A stretch of 64,000 nt of DNA, from positions 186,001 through 250,000 of the forward strand of contig CABKMN010000001.1 of NCBI GenBank assembly GCA_902373525.1, written 5' to 3'. The notes under the pieces were generated by a model that saw nothing but the letters and a program-made list of their open reading frames with translations, had not been told where the DNA came from and made no database searches. Below, piece after piece: positions 1 through 8,249 of the stretch. Both the position numbers and the translations under genes were made by a program. The DNA comes from an uncultured Bilophila sp. GTDB taxonomy: Bacteria; Desulfobacterota; Desulfovibrionia; Desulfovibrionales; Desulfovibrionaceae. Every line of letters starts with the position of its first letter. Position 1 is the stretch's first letter.

Positions 1-1
1 T

Positions 2-181
2 GAAAACCTCAACCGTATGCTTCCCAAGGGCGCATGGCTTCCCTTGCCCCTTCTGTGCAGCCTGATCATGGGCGAGGCGCTGCCTCCCACAGGCTCCGAC
101 GAGCCTCGCCGGGCCTTCCTGCAACGGGCGGAAGCCGCACTGCTGGCACTCTCTCCTTCCCCCGAACCTTTCACCAAGTGA
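2..181 (+). CDS. C-terminal end of a PlsC-like acyltransferase (5' truncated by window)
   Basis: An open frame enters from the left edge and stops with TGA, seven bases before the next start codon. About 59 C-terminal residues are visible. The stretch LPLPLLCSLIMGEALP resembles the end of the PlsC/lysophospholipid acyltransferase domain, where a basic or hydrophobic strand precedes a GEP/GEAL turn. The following gene is a CdsA-family cytidylyltransferase, and such acyltransferase-CdsA pairs are common, so a role in phosphatidate synthesis at the inner membrane is plausible. The catalytic HX4D motif lies outside the window, so the family assignment is an inference from context and a short tail. 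Confidence 0.4.
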   Translation, partial: ENLNRMLPKGAWLPLPLLCSLIMGEALPPTGSDEPRRAFLQRAEAALLALSPSPEPFTK

Positions 182-188
182 GCCCGAC

Positions 189-1106
189 ATGTTGTACGTC
201 CTGCTCGGTGCCCTCGCCTTCCTTTCCCTGAGTACCTTCACAGGCCTCTTCCTCCGCAGCCGCCGTCAGCCGAACGTCCCGGAATGGCTCGACAACCTCG
301 TAGCCCGCAATACCGCATGGTGGATCATGATCGCCGTGTTCTCCTGTGCCGTGGCTCTCGGGACAGGGGGGATCACCGCGCTGTTTATTTTCGTTTCCTT
401 CAATGCGTTGCGGGAATTCGCCACGCTGGCCCCGTCACGACCGGCGGATTACCGCGCGTTGCTGTGGAGCTTCATCGTGTTTCTCCCGCTTCAATACGGG
501 CTGATTCTCCACAATTGGTACGGGCTGTACTCCATCCTGATCCCCGTCTATGCCTTCCTCATCCTGCCCTGCTTCACGGCGTTCAGCGGGGATGCCACGC
601 ACTTTCTGGATCGCGTGGCCCGCGTACAGTGGGGGCTCATGCTCTGTGTCTATTGCCTCTCCCACATCCCCGCCCTGCTCATGCTCCCCCTCGGCGACCC
701 CGCACTGAACATACAGCTCGTCGTCTTTCTCGTCGCTGTGGTGGAAGCCAGCGACGTTCTGCAATACCTTTGCGGCAAAACGCTCGGACGGCACAAGCTC
801 GCCCCAAGCATTTCCCCTTCCAAGACAGTTGAAGGGCTCATCGGCGGTATCGCGCTCGCCACACTGCTCGGCGGAGGTCTGTCGTTTCTGGGGCCGTTCA
901 CCTTCGTCCAGGGGCTCGCCATCTCGTTCGTCATCACCTGTATGGGCTTCTGCGGCGGCTTCGTCCTTTCCGCAATCAAGCGGGATCACAAGGTCAAGGA
1001 CTGGGGCTGCCTCATTCAGGGGCACGGCGGCATGCTCGACCGGGTCGACTCCCTGTGCTTCGCCGCACCCGTCTTTTTCCACATCGTCCGCTACTGGTGG
1101 ACATGA
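189..1106 (+). CDS. cdsA: CdsA-family phosphatidate cytidylyltransferase
   Basis: This encodes a 305-residue integral membrane protein with about eight hydrophobic segments. The C-terminus carries the CdsA signature: SAIKRDHKVKDWG (around residues 260-272) followed by GHGGMLDRVDS, which matches the S-x-K-R-x4-K-D ... H-G-G-x-x-D-R-x-D pattern. Members condense CTP and phosphatidic acid to CDP-diacylglycerol, the precursor of phosphatidylethanolamine and phosphatidylglycerol. The start ATG lies seven bases after the stop of the acyltransferase-like gene, consistent with co-transcription. A paralogue in a non-canonical lipid pathway cannot be excluded, because many genomes carry a second CdsA-like gene beside a PlsC-like gene. 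Confidence 0.85.
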   Translation: MLYVLLGALAFLSLSTFTGLFLRSRRQPNVPEWLDNLVARNTAWWIMIAVFSCAVALGTGGITALFIFVSFNALREFATLAPSRPADYRALLWSFIVFLPLQYGLILHNWYGLYSILIPVYAFLILPCFTAFSGDATHFLDRVARVQWGLMLCVYCLSHIPALLMLPLGDPALNIQLVVFLVAVVEASDVLQYLCGKTLGRHKLAPSISPSKTVEGLIGGIALATLLGGGLSFLGPFTFVQGLAISFVITCMGFCGGFVLSAIKRDHKVKDWGCLIQGHGGMLDRVDSLCFAAPVFFHIVRYWWT

Positions 1107-1249
1107 TGCGTCCCGTCTTGGCGGGTAATCGGTCTACGAGATCAAAACGGCTCTTTACGGGAGCAACGAGCTCTCCCCCACAACGTATCTCGTCGTGGAT
1201 ACTTGCGGATGATTCCGGGCACAACTGAAGCCATAAATGCGCACAACAA

Positions 1250-1284
1250 AAGTGTCCATGAGACATAACATCTCATGGACACTT
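1250..1284 (-). terminator. Intrinsic terminator of the initiator tRNA gene
   Basis: A perfect 14-bp inverted repeat (AAGTGTCCATGAGA / TCTCATGGACACTT) with a 7-nt loop. Read on the minus strand it is followed by a T-rich run (TTTTGTTGT). It lies just beyond the 3' end of the leftward tRNA-fMet. Confidence 0.75.
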
Positions 1285-1298
1285 GTGAATATTCGAAT

Positions 1299-1375
1299 TG
1301 GTTGCGGGGACAGGATTTGAACCTGTGGTCTTCAGGTTATGAGCCTGACGAGATACCGAGCTTCTCCACCCCGCG
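1299..1375 (-). tRNA. tRNA-fMet (anticodon CAT), initiator
   Basis: A 77-nt cloverleaf with encoded CCA. The first base is C and faces A at position 72, the unpaired C1-A72 that marks bacterial initiator tRNAs. The anticodon loop is CTCATAA. The anticodon stem is TCAGG/CCTGA, so only two of the three consecutive G:C pairs usual for initiators are kept; the 29-41 pair is A:U. The T-arm is ACAGG-TTCAAAT-CCTGT. Confidence 0.95.
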
Positions 1376-1512
1376 TCGTGTGGAAAAAGACCTACGCCGA
1401 ATGAGTGGGCATGGCAAGTCTTTTTTCACCTTTTCGCATTTTTTCTGCGAACTATTCCTCGTGTACCCGGATGGTCACAACAGAATTCCTTCCCCCCGCT
1501 CGTTCCGGTGGT

Positions 1513-3015
1513 TTATAACGGTCGTACCTCCCGTACCGGCACCACCGCTCCGCTCCCGGAAACGGCCTGTTCCGTCCAGCCTCCGCCGAGCGCCTTGCAC
1601 AACTGGACCACGGCGACGAGCTGGAGGCGGCGGGCTTCAGCCTGCTCCTGCCGGGCCGCCAACAACTGGCGGCGTACGTCCAGCAGGTCCATTACGCTGC
1701 TCAGCCCCGCGTCATACTGCTTTTCCATGATCTCGTTACTGCGCGCCAGCTCCTTGACCCGCTCGGTCCCGGTGGCAAGCACATTGCGGCTGATACGGTT
1801 GCCCGCGAGCGCGTCCCGCGTCTCCCGAAATGCGTTCTGCACGCTCAACATGTACGCGGCCCGCGCCTCGTCATAGCGGGCCTCCGCCAGCCGTTCTTTC
1901 GCGGAGAGCCGCCCGCCTTCGAACAGCGGCTGCGTCACCCCACCCACAAGGCTCCAGATGCGTGAAGGGTCCATGAAAACGCGATCCAGATGCGTTGAGG
2001 AAAAGCCGCCTTCCGCCGTCAGGGAAAAGGACGGGAAAAAGTCCGCCCGCGCCGCGCCGATGCGGGCGTTGGCGGCCTGGAGTTTCGCTTCCGCAGCGTA
2101 CACGTCGGGCCGTCTCTGGAGCAAATCGGACGGGATGCCGGAAGGCACGTCCGGCGGCGGAGCCAGTTCGTTGAGCGAACGCCCTTCCCGGAACGCATCG
2201 GCATCCTCGATGATCCGGGCGGGGCTGAACCCCACCAGCACGGCCAGCGCCCCCTCGCACCGGACAAGCCGGTCCTCCAGCTCGTACAGCTGGGCCTGCG
2301 TCTTGTCCCGTTCCGCCGCGAACCGGCGAAGCGTGGTTTCCGGCGACTGGCCGAGGCGGTACCGGGTTTCGTACACCGTGCACGTCCGCTCGTAGGCCTG
2401 CAACATGCCCGAAACGATCCGACGCTGTTCCTCCAGCGTCCGCAGACGGAAATATTCCAACGCCGTTTCCGACGTGACCGACAGCCGGATCGTATCCCGT
2501 GCGGCTTTCGTCGCCAACAGTTCGGCCCGGGCGGCCTCGTCCAGACGGCGATACTTGCCCCACAGGTCTACCTCAAAACTCAGAAAAGCCGTTTCAGCGT
2601 AGGATTCCTGCGTGCGCGACGCGTAATGATGCGTAAGCGCCTCGCCCTCGGTCATCTGCCGCTTTCCGTCCCGACTTTTCAGGCCGACGGAGGGCAGACG
2701 ATCCGCAAAGGCGACGCCCGCCGCCGCAGCCGCCGCTTCCACGCGCGCCATCGCTTGCGCCAGATTGTTGTTGTGCTCCAGCGCCGCCTCTTCAAGGCGG
2801 TCCAGAGCAGGATCGCGAAACACCTCCCACCAGCGTTCGGCGGTGAACAGCGGACCGGGTTGATCCGCAGCCTCGGCGGGCAGTTCCAGCGCGGGCCGCT
2901 TGTAGTCCGGCCCGAGCGTGCAACCGGCGAGCAGCAGGCACAACAGCGTTCCCGCCACGGGATACGCCGGCCGAAACCGTCTCAGGCGAACCGCCATCCG
3001 TGTCAGCAGGCGCAT
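1513..3015 (-). CDS. Outer-membrane efflux lipoprotein (OprM/NodT family), possible independent translation
   Basis: Starting at the internal ATG at 3015 gives a 500-residue protein of normal family length. It has an Arg-rich n-region, a hydrophobic core and the lipobox LLLAGC, so Cys would be lipidated and the protein sorted to the outer membrane. Two repeats of the OEP domain follow, each predicted to be long helices around beta strands. It would form the trimeric tunnel that docks on the HlyD adaptor. A strong ribosome site (GAAGGAG) lies just upstream of this ATG inside the MFS reading frame, which is the reason for listing it separately from the fused frame. Confidence 0.7.
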   Translation of the reverse strand: MRLLTRMAVRLRRFRPAYPVAGTLLCLLLAGCTLGPDYKRPALELPAEAADQPGPLFTAERWWEVFRDPALDRLEEAALEHNNNLAQAMARVEAAAAAAGVAFADRLPSVGLKSRDGKRQMTEGEALTHHYASRTQESYAETAFLSFEVDLWGKYRRLDEAARAELLATKAARDTIRLSVTSETALEYFRLRTLEEQRRIVSGMLQAYERTCTVYETRYRLGQSPETTLRRFAAERDKTQAQLYELEDRLVRCEGALAVLVGFSPARIIEDADAFREGRSLNELAPPPDVPSGIPSDLLQRRPDVYAAEAKLQAANARIGAARADFFPSFSLTAEGGFSSTHLDRVFMDPSRIWSLVGGVTQPLFEGGRLSAKERLAEARYDEARAAYMLSVQNAFRETRDALAGNRISRNVLATGTERVKELARSNEIMEKQYDAGLSSVMDLLDVRRQLLAARQEQAEARRLQLVAVVQLCKALGGGWTEQAVSGSGAVVPVREVRPL

Positions 3016-4638
3016 CAGAACACTCCTTCGGATATGGGTTTTCGTATGCGGATGCGGGTTCACGCGACGGCTGAACAGGGCGCACAGAAACGCCACACAC
3101 GCCGTCGCCGAAAACAGCAGAAACAGGTGATCAAAAGTGAACACCGACGCCTGTTTCCTGATGGACGACGAGACGATCACCAGCGCGTCATGCCGGGACT
3201 GGGCTGCGGAGAGCCCCTGTCCCGCAAACAGGGAGGCCCAGCGGGCGATGGTTGCGGAAGCGACCGACGAACGTTGCGTCACCTGTGCGGCGATTTGGGC
3301 GAAATACCACTTGTTGAGCAGCACGCTCAGGGTGGTGATCGTGCCCATGCAGGTACACATGCAGAAAAAACGCACGCAGTTGATCACCGGCAACGTCTGC
3401 GGCTGCTTCTCGGGCGACACGTTCCGCAGGAGGAACGGGGTCGCGGACGCGCTGCCCAGCGCGTACCCGAAACTCCGCAGCGCCAGCGGCCCCGCCATGT
3501 GCAGCCAGTCCGCATTGGCGTCCAGCCGGGAAAGCAGCACGCCCGCCGCCGCGATGCAGGCGATCCCGGACAGCAGAAACGGCTTGGGCGTGCCGTGTCT
3601 GGCAACCGTAATGCCGGTCGGAATGACCGTCACCACGAACACGCACAGGGGCAGGAGAAACATCAGCCCGATCTGGGACGGCGGATACCCGAGCACGTTG
3701 CGCATGAACAAAATCACCTGGATACGCATCCCCACATGACTGAGGACCAGCAGGATTGCCGCCGCCACGGCCAGCCCCACGCCCTTCATCCGCAGATTCC
3801 CGAGATGCAGCAACGGGGCCTCGGCGCTGAGGCAGGACACCAAAAACAGGAACAGCGCGGAGGCGGCCCAGAACATCATGCACAGGATGAAGGTGGAGTT
3901 CCAGCCGTAGGTCTGTCCGTAACAGACGATGATCAATGTCGGCACGGCGAAAAGGACGAGAAAGGCAAAGGAACACCAGTCGAACGGCGGCAAGCCGGAA
4001 GGACGGGTATCCGGCAGCATGAAAAAGACGACCAGCAAACACGGAAGCGCTATCAGCGGCGAGAGCAGGAACAGGGAGTGCCACGTCAGGAACTCCACGA
4101 GAAAACCTCCGAGAAGCGGGCTGGCATTGGACCCCAACCCGATGAAAAAGCTCCAGATCGCCACGATCAACCTGCGGGATTCCGGCGGCACGATGACGAA
4201 GATGATGCGCGCGGACAGGCTCAGGAACAGCCCGCCTCCGAATCCCGCCAGCGCATACCACAGCGTCATCTCGGTCAGCGAGCCGGAAAGGGCGGCTCCC
4301 GTCCCGGCGACGGACAGCACAAGCAGCGCGAGGGACAGCCCGCCGCGCAGCCCGAGTCCCGCATGGATATAGTTGATCAGCGGCTGTACCAGCCCCATGA
4401 TCAACAGGTTGCCGAGGGAAAGGCGCGCCAGATCGATGAGATCGGCGTTGAAGTCGCCGGAAAGGGCCAGATAGGAGGAACTGAGCATCGCCATGTTGGA
4501 AATGGGCAACATCCCCCCTACGCAGGCAACCGCCAGCAGCACAAACTGCCGGAGACTTCGCGGCGGGACCGAACCGATCTCCGGCGCGGCGAAAAAACGG
4601 GTGAGGCATTGCCGCATCCGGTACGGACACAAAAGCAT
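1513..4638 (-). CDS. EmrB-type MFS drug pump fused in frame to an OprM-type outer-membrane channel
   Basis: One uninterrupted frame of about 1041 codons. Residues 1-541 are a 14-helix DHA2/EmrB-like major facilitator that would export drugs across the inner membrane. Residues about 542-1041 are a complete outer-membrane efflux lipoprotein (NodT/OprM family) with its own signal peptide and lipobox (LLLAGC, then TLGPDYKRP). The start ATG has AGAGGAG nine bases upstream. The MFS part has the usual family length and its last helix ends about 20 residues before the junction, so a stop codon appears to be missing there. The junction contains AAGGAG eight bases before an internal ATG, so the channel may also be made separately. 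The gene sits 19 bases after the HlyD adaptor gene. It could be a true fusion processed at the lipobox, or a sequencing artefact removing a stop. Confidence 0.8.
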   Translation of the reverse strand: MLLCPYRMRQCLTRFFAAPEIGSVPPRSLRQFVLLAVACVGGMLPISNMAMLSSSYLALSGDFNADLIDLARLSLGNLLIMGLVQPLINYIHAGLGLRGGLSLALLVLSVAGTGAALSGSLTEMTLWYALAGFGGGLFLSLSARIIFVIVPPESRRLIVAIWSFFIGLGSNASPLLGGFLVEFLTWHSLFLLSPLIALPCLLVVFFMLPDTRPSGLPPFDWCSFAFLVLFAVPTLIIVCYGQTYGWNSTFILCMMFWAASALFLFLVSCLSAEAPLLHLGNLRMKGVGLAVAAAILLVLSHVGMRIQVILFMRNVLGYPPSQIGLMFLLPLCVFVVTVIPTGITVARHGTPKPFLLSGIACIAAAGVLLSRLDANADWLHMAGPLALRSFGYALGSASATPFLLRNVSPEKQPQTLPVINCVRFFCMCTCMGTITTLSVLLNKWYFAQIAAQVTQRSSVASATIARWASLFAGQGLSAAQSRHDALVIVSSSIRKQASVFTFDHLFLLFSATACVAFLCALFSRRVNPHPHTKTHIRRSVLMRLLTRMAVRLRRFRPAYPVAGTLLCLLLAGCTLGPDYKRPALELPAEAADQPGPLFTAERWWEVFRDPALDRLEEAALEHNNNLAQAMARVEAAAAAAGVAFADRLPSVGLKSRDGKRQMTEGEALTHHYASRTQESYAETAFLSFEVDLWGKYRRLDEAARAELLATKAARDTIRLSVTSETALEYFRLRTLEEQRRIVSGMLQAYERTCTVYETRYRLGQSPETTLRRFAAERDKTQAQLYELEDRLVRCEGALAVLVGFSPARIIEDADAFREGRSLNELAPPPDVPSGIPSDLLQRRPDVYAAEAKLQAANARIGAARADFFPSFSLTAEGGFSSTHLDRVFMDPSRIWSLVGGVTQPLFEGGRLSAKERLAEARYDEARAAYMLSVQNAFRETRDALAGNRISRNVLATGTERVKELARSNEIMEKQYDAGLSSVMDLLDVRRQLLAARQEQAEARRLQLVAVVQLCKALGGGWTEQAVSGSGAVVPVREVRPL

Positions 4639-4657
4639 GGCGGGTTTTCTCCTCTGC

Positions 4658-5692
4658 CTAGAGCTGAATTTCAATCGTTCCCTGCATGCCGATGCGGAAC
4701 ACGACGTCTGCTGTTTCCGCATCCGGTCCGGGGGCGATCCGGGGCAGGGAAATCTTGACCGGAACCCGCTGCATGATCTTGGTGAAGTAGCCCGCAACGT
4801 TCTCGGTGGAAATGAGGGAGAACACGGAACAGGCCGCCGGGTTGATTTCATAGACGGTCCCGGTGAACTCCCGGCCGGGGTACGCGTCGATGGAAAAACG
4901 CACGGGCTGCCCCACATGGATTTGCCCGATGCGCGTCTCCTCAATGCGGGCGTTCAGCCAGATGTCGTCGGTGTCCACGATGGTGAACAGCTTCTGTCCC
5001 GCCGCCACCAGTTCCCCGGCGCTCACGAGTTTCTGGGCTATCACCCCGTTCACCGGGGACGCGATCAGGCTGTCCTGCGCCAGCACGCCGATTTCGTCCA
5101 GTTCGGCCTGCGCCTGCATGACCTGCGCTTCGGCGGCCTTGATGACTTCCGGGCGCGTGCCTTCCTTTTTGAGATCAAGTTCTTCCTGCGCGGCGGCGGC
5201 CCTCGCCTGCGCCGCGCGGTAGGCCGAACGGGCCGCATCCCGATCCGCCTGCGTCACCCCGCCGTCGTTGCGGGCAAGCTGCTCCATGCGTTTGAAGTCG
5301 CGCCCGGCCCGTTCCCGCATGGCGAGCGCCTGATCCAGTTGCGCCTGCGCCGCCATGATCTCCTGATGCCGGAAACCGGCCTTGGCATCCTCCCAGCGGG
5401 CCTTCGCCAATTCGAGCGCGGCCTCCGCTCTGGCCTTGCGGGCAAGGATGCTGCGGCTGTCGATGCGGACGAGCGCCTGCCCCTTGCGGACCGTGTCCCC
5501 CTCGTTGACCAACACCTGCACGACGCGATCGGACAGCCGGGAGGCGACCCCCACCAACGTGCCTTCGATGCGGGAATCGTTGGTGCTCAGAATGCAATGG
5601 GTGCGGTACCATAGCCAAACGCCTCCGGCGATTCCCGCACACAGCACTGCGGCGAGCGCATACAAAACGGGCTTTCTGACGGCTACCGACAT
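4658..5692 (-). CDS. HlyD/EmrA-family periplasmic adaptor of the efflux pump
   Basis: A 344-residue membrane-fusion protein. An N-terminal helix (residues about 8-28, rich in Ala/Leu/Val) anchors it in the inner membrane. It is followed by a half lipoyl motif (TVRKGQALVRIDSR), a long alpha-helical hairpin rich in Ala, Glu and Gln (about 80-190), the second lipoyl half (SPVNGVIAQKLVSAGELV) and a beta-barrel domain. It would bridge the MFS pump and the outer-membrane channel. The ATG overlaps the end of the TetR gene by 10 bases, and the pump gene follows 19 bases later, so all are one operon. Confidence 0.9.
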   Translation of the reverse strand: MSVAVRKPVLYALAAVLCAGIAGGVWLWYRTHCILSTNDSRIEGTLVGVASRLSDRVVQVLVNEGDTVRKGQALVRIDSRSILARKARAEAALELAKARWEDAKAGFRHQEIMAAQAQLDQALAMRERAGRDFKRMEQLARNDGGVTQADRDAARSAYRAAQARAAAAQEELDLKKEGTRPEVIKAAEAQVMQAQAELDEIGVLAQDSLIASPVNGVIAQKLVSAGELVAAGQKLFTIVDTDDIWLNARIEETRIGQIHVGQPVRFSIDAYPGREFTGTVYEINPAACSVFSLISTENVAGYFTKIMQRVPVKISLPRIAPGPDAETADVVFRIGMQGTIEIQL

Positions 5693-6285
5693 GCCTCGTC
5701 CTCCTGCGCTATCCCGTTGATGAGCATGGAGACGGTGTTCTCGATGTACAGGTCGCGATCCAGCGCCGCGCGCTTTCTCCCGAGGACCAGCATGGCGACA
5801 AAGCCGAAAATCTGATTCCAGAACAGCGAGGACAGGTACAGGGCGTCCAGAGATTGCCGGATGCGCCCGCGCCGGAGCATTTCCTCAAAATAGGCCGTCA
5901 GCCGCTCCCGGAACAGGGTCACGTCGCTGACGAGTTCGGTGGAGTGCTCGTCAAGCTGACCCAGCGCGCTGAAGTAGATGCGCAAGGTGGCCATCCGCTG
6001 ATCCGCGACGTCCAGATACCGGCGCATGATGCAGCGCAGGTCGTGCTCCAGTTCCCAGCGTACGTGGGTGGTAAAGACTTCCTCAATGATCGCCGTGTAG
6101 GACGCACGGCGCATTGCCGCCATCAACATGGCGTATTTGGACGGGAAGTGCCGGAAGACCGTCATTTCGCTGAGGCCGACGGCCTTGGCTATTTCACGGA
6201 TCGTAACGGGATTGTAGCCCTTTTTCGTCATCAACGCGATGGCGGCGTCCAGAATGCGTTCCGAGGTATCGTTTTTTGCGCTCAT
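5683..6285 (-). CDS. TetR-family transcriptional regulator of the efflux operon
   Basis: A 200-residue protein. The N-terminal helix-turn-helix has the family pattern ILDAAIALMTKKGYNPVTI ... AKAVGLSEMTVFRHFPSK (residues about 10-50). The C-terminal domain is the variable ligand-binding part. The start at 6285 is preceded by GAGAGGGA. It is the first gene of the efflux operon, so it probably represses its own promoter and responds to pump substrates; the ligand is unknown. An upstream in-frame ATG would add 12 residues with no ribosome site and lies in the promoter, so it was not chosen. Confidence 0.88.
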   Translation of the reverse strand: MSAKNDTSERILDAAIALMTKKGYNPVTIREIAKAVGLSEMTVFRHFPSKYAMLMAAMRRASYTAIIEEVFTTHVRWELEHDLRCIMRRYLDVADQRMATLRIYFSALGQLDEHSTELVSDVTLFRERLTAYFEEMLRRGRIRQSLDALYLSSLFWNQIFGFVAMLVLGRKRAALDRDLYIENTVSMLINGIAQEDEACR

Positions 6286-6300
6286 GGTTCCCTCTCGAAT

Positions 6301-6334
6301 GTGAGTGAGTATAACTAACATTTCGGACTGTCAA
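6301..6334 (-). promoter_or_regulatory. Promoter and possible TetR operator for the efflux operon
   Basis: On the minus strand TTGACA (6334-6329) and TATACT (6313-6308) are separated by 15 bp, 22 bp before the TetR start. The -10 region lies inside an imperfect inverted repeat (GTTAG ... CTCAC) that could be the repressor's operator. The short spacer and imperfect symmetry keep this tentative. Confidence 0.45.
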
Positions 6335-6382
6335 GCGGCTCCGCGCATCACCTTCCGGGTCCCGTCCCGCATGGGGGACATG

Positions 6383-6411
6383 CAAAAGGGGCATCCCCGA
6401 AGGAATGCCCC
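6383..6411 (-). terminator. Terminator after the CBS-HPP operon
   Basis: Inverted repeat GGGGCAT / ATGCCCC. On the minus strand it is followed by TTTT. It lies about 35 bases past the stop of the HPP gene. Confidence 0.7.
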
Positions 6412-6444
6412 ACAAAACGATTCTTGCTCCCAAACGGAACCCGA

Positions 6445-6984
6445 TCACCACCAGAACAGCGGGTATCGTTGGCGTTTCGGGATGTTGTTCACCACGAGGG
6501 CGACGGCCAGCATGAGCAGCGCCCCGAGCAGGCAGGGGACGAACGCGTACCAATAGCCGAGCTGGTGGATGCTCTCCCCGCCCGTCACCGCGATGAGCGC
6601 CGTAGCGCCTCCCGGAGGGTGCAGGGTTTTGGTCAGGTGCATGAGTGCGATGGCCGTAGCCACCGCCAGACAGGACGCGAGCCAGAGCGTTTCAGGAAAC
6701 AATACGGAGCTCGACACGCCCACGAAAGCGGAGAGGAAATGCCCGCCCACCAGATTGCGCGGCTGCGCGAGGGGACTGCGGATCGCACCGAAGGCCAGCA
6801 CGGCGGACGCTCCGAACGAACCGATCAAAAGCGGAAATCCGTAGTTGCCCGTGGCGTACCGTTCCAGAAGCGCAATGCAGGCGATGCTCAGGCAGCTTCC
6901 GATCCATGCCCACAGGATTTCACCGGTTCCGGCACGGGGCGGCGATTGTTCTCCACCCGCCATTTTGAGGAGGAGTTCTCTCAT
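6445..6984 (-). CDS. HPP-family membrane protein
   Basis: A 179-residue protein with four to five hydrophobic helices. The family-defining segment appears as TKTLHPPGGATALIAV (around residues 120-135), which contains the HPP motif. Other family traits are GSFGASAVLAFGAIRSPLAQPRN and the C-terminal LVVNNIP. HPP proteins sit in the inner membrane; some have been linked to nitrite transport, but the substrate here is unknown. The ATG overlaps the stop of the CBS-domain gene (ATGA), so the two are translationally coupled. In many bacteria the HPP and CBS parts form a single polypeptide, so the two products probably act together. Confidence 0.85.
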   Translation of the reverse strand: MRELLLKMAGGEQSPPRAGTGEILWAWIGSCLSIACIALLERYATGNYGFPLLIGSFGASAVLAFGAIRSPLAQPRNLVGGHFLSAFVGVSSSVLFPETLWLASCLAVATAIALMHLTKTLHPPGGATALIAVTGGESIHQLGYWYAFVPCLLGALLMLAVALVVNNIPKRQRYPLFWW

Positions 6985-7583
6985 GACGCCACTCCAAACG
7001 CGTTGATGATGTCCGTACGCGACACAAGCCCGAGGGGCCGTCCCTCCGCGTCGACGACCGGCAACCTGTTGATCCCGTTCCGTTGCAGCAGGCCCAGCAA
7101 TTCGGCCAGCGGCGTCTCCGCCGACGCCGCCACACACTTCCGGGTCATGATCGCGCCGACCGCGACGTCGAGCGGCGCGGCGGGACGGCAGCCATGCCGA
7201 AACAATGCGTGCAACAGGCTCATGGCCGTGACCGCTCCGCCGCCCACAAACCGGACGACGTCGCTCTCCGAGACGATCCCGATGAGCCGCCTTTCCGCAT
7301 CGACGACGGGCGCTCCGGAAATGCCGTGCTCGTCCAGAAACCGGATGACGTCGATCACGCCGTCGCCTTCGCCCACACACAAGACGGGAACACGCATGAT
7401 GTCCGCCGCCGTAACCGAATGCAGGATGCGGTCCCGCGCGATCCGATACGCGTGTTCATACAGTTCACGGAAATCCTGCATCGTGATGTCCAGATAGGAA
7501 CCGACTTCCTGCATGCCCCTGTAGACGTCTTCCGTCGTGAGCGGGACGGGGTCCCGTGGCGACAGGTTGATCTTTCTGTTCAT
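6981..7583 (-). CDS. Tandem CBS-domain protein
   Basis: A 200-residue soluble protein with two CBS domains. The first (residues about 68-125) contains IMRVPVLCVGEGDG ... FLDEHGISGAPVVDAERRL and IVSESDVVRF. The second (about 140-198) contains IMTRKCVAASAETPLAELL ... GINRLPVVDAEGRPLG and VSRTDIINAF. Such pairs bind adenine nucleotides and gate enzymes or transporters. The start has AGGAG five bases upstream. Tight coupling to the HPP membrane protein suggests that it regulates that transporter, which is inference. Confidence 0.88.
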   Translation of the reverse strand: MNRKINLSPRDPVPLTTEDVYRGMQEVGSYLDITMQDFRELYEHAYRIARDRILHSVTAADIMRVPVLCVGEGDGVIDVIRFLDEHGISGAPVVDAERRLIGIVSESDVVRFVGGGAVTAMSLLHALFRHGCRPAAPLDVAVGAIMTRKCVAASAETPLAELLGLLQRNGINRLPVVDAEGRPLGLVSRTDIINAFGVAS

Positions 7584-7760
7584 GTTCGCTCCTGCGCGCG
7601 TCAGACACGCCTTGTGGAAGTACCCTACCCCCGTCCCCTGCCGCGGGATGTGACCGGGGTCACCATTCGGGCATTCCGCACTCATGGACGGATGCCCCGG
7701 TGCGGAGTATCCTGCATGCGGGAAGATTCCCGCGTGCAACGGCACCCAAGGAGGTCTGTC

Positions 7761-8027
7761 ATGGCAAGCGGTTGGGCCGGCGACGGAGCCGTGCAGGATC
7801 AGATTCAGGATTCGATCAACGATGAGGTGGCGAGGGCGCGAAGGTGTCTGCCCAAGGGGGAAAGCCTCCTGTTCTGCGAGGAATGCGGCGAAGCCATTCC
7901 GGAGGCGCGGCGCAGGGCGCTCCCCGGCGTGCGTCTCTGCGTGGCGTGCCAAGAGGAAGCCGACAAGGACCAGCGCGCCGTCAGCCTGTACAACCGGCGC
8001 GGCAGCAAGGACAGTCAGCTTCGGTGA
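7761..8027 (+). CDS. DksA/TraR-type C4 zinc-finger protein
   Basis: An 88-residue protein preceded by AAGGAGG seven bases before ATG. The C-terminal half has the four-cysteine zinc finger CEECGEAIPEARRRA ... CVAC typical of the short TraR/YbiI branch of the DksA family. The N-terminus is a helical segment rich in Gln, Asp and Ala. TraR-type proteins insert into the secondary channel of RNA polymerase and change transcription initiation. It is divergent from the CBS-HPP genes and separate from the antiporter gene. The function is inferred from the finger alone. Confidence 0.85.
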   Translation: MASGWAGDGAVQDQIQDSINDEVARARRCLPKGESLLFCEECGEAIPEARRRALPGVRLCVACQEEADKDQRAVSLYNRRGSKDSQLR

Positions 8028-8249
8028 GCCAAACCGAGAAGGGGTGGAGCCTCTCCATCGCTCCGGCGCCATTGAAGCGGAGCCCGGACGGGGTGCGACA
8101 GGTCCCGCGCCTCCCCGCATGTGCTTGCCCCGACGGATACTATCGAGCGCCTAGCCATCACAGGCAAACAACAACTGCCTGCTCCGGTTGACAAGACATC
8201 ATAGGCATGGAAGAGTTTTCCTCTTTCTGGACGGAGGGGGGAACGAACC

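Noticed and set aside
2626..4758. Long rightward frame of 710 codons
   Set aside because: It is the antisense of the efflux pump gene. Its composition is Arg/His/Gln-rich, typical of a shadow frame in GC-rich DNA.
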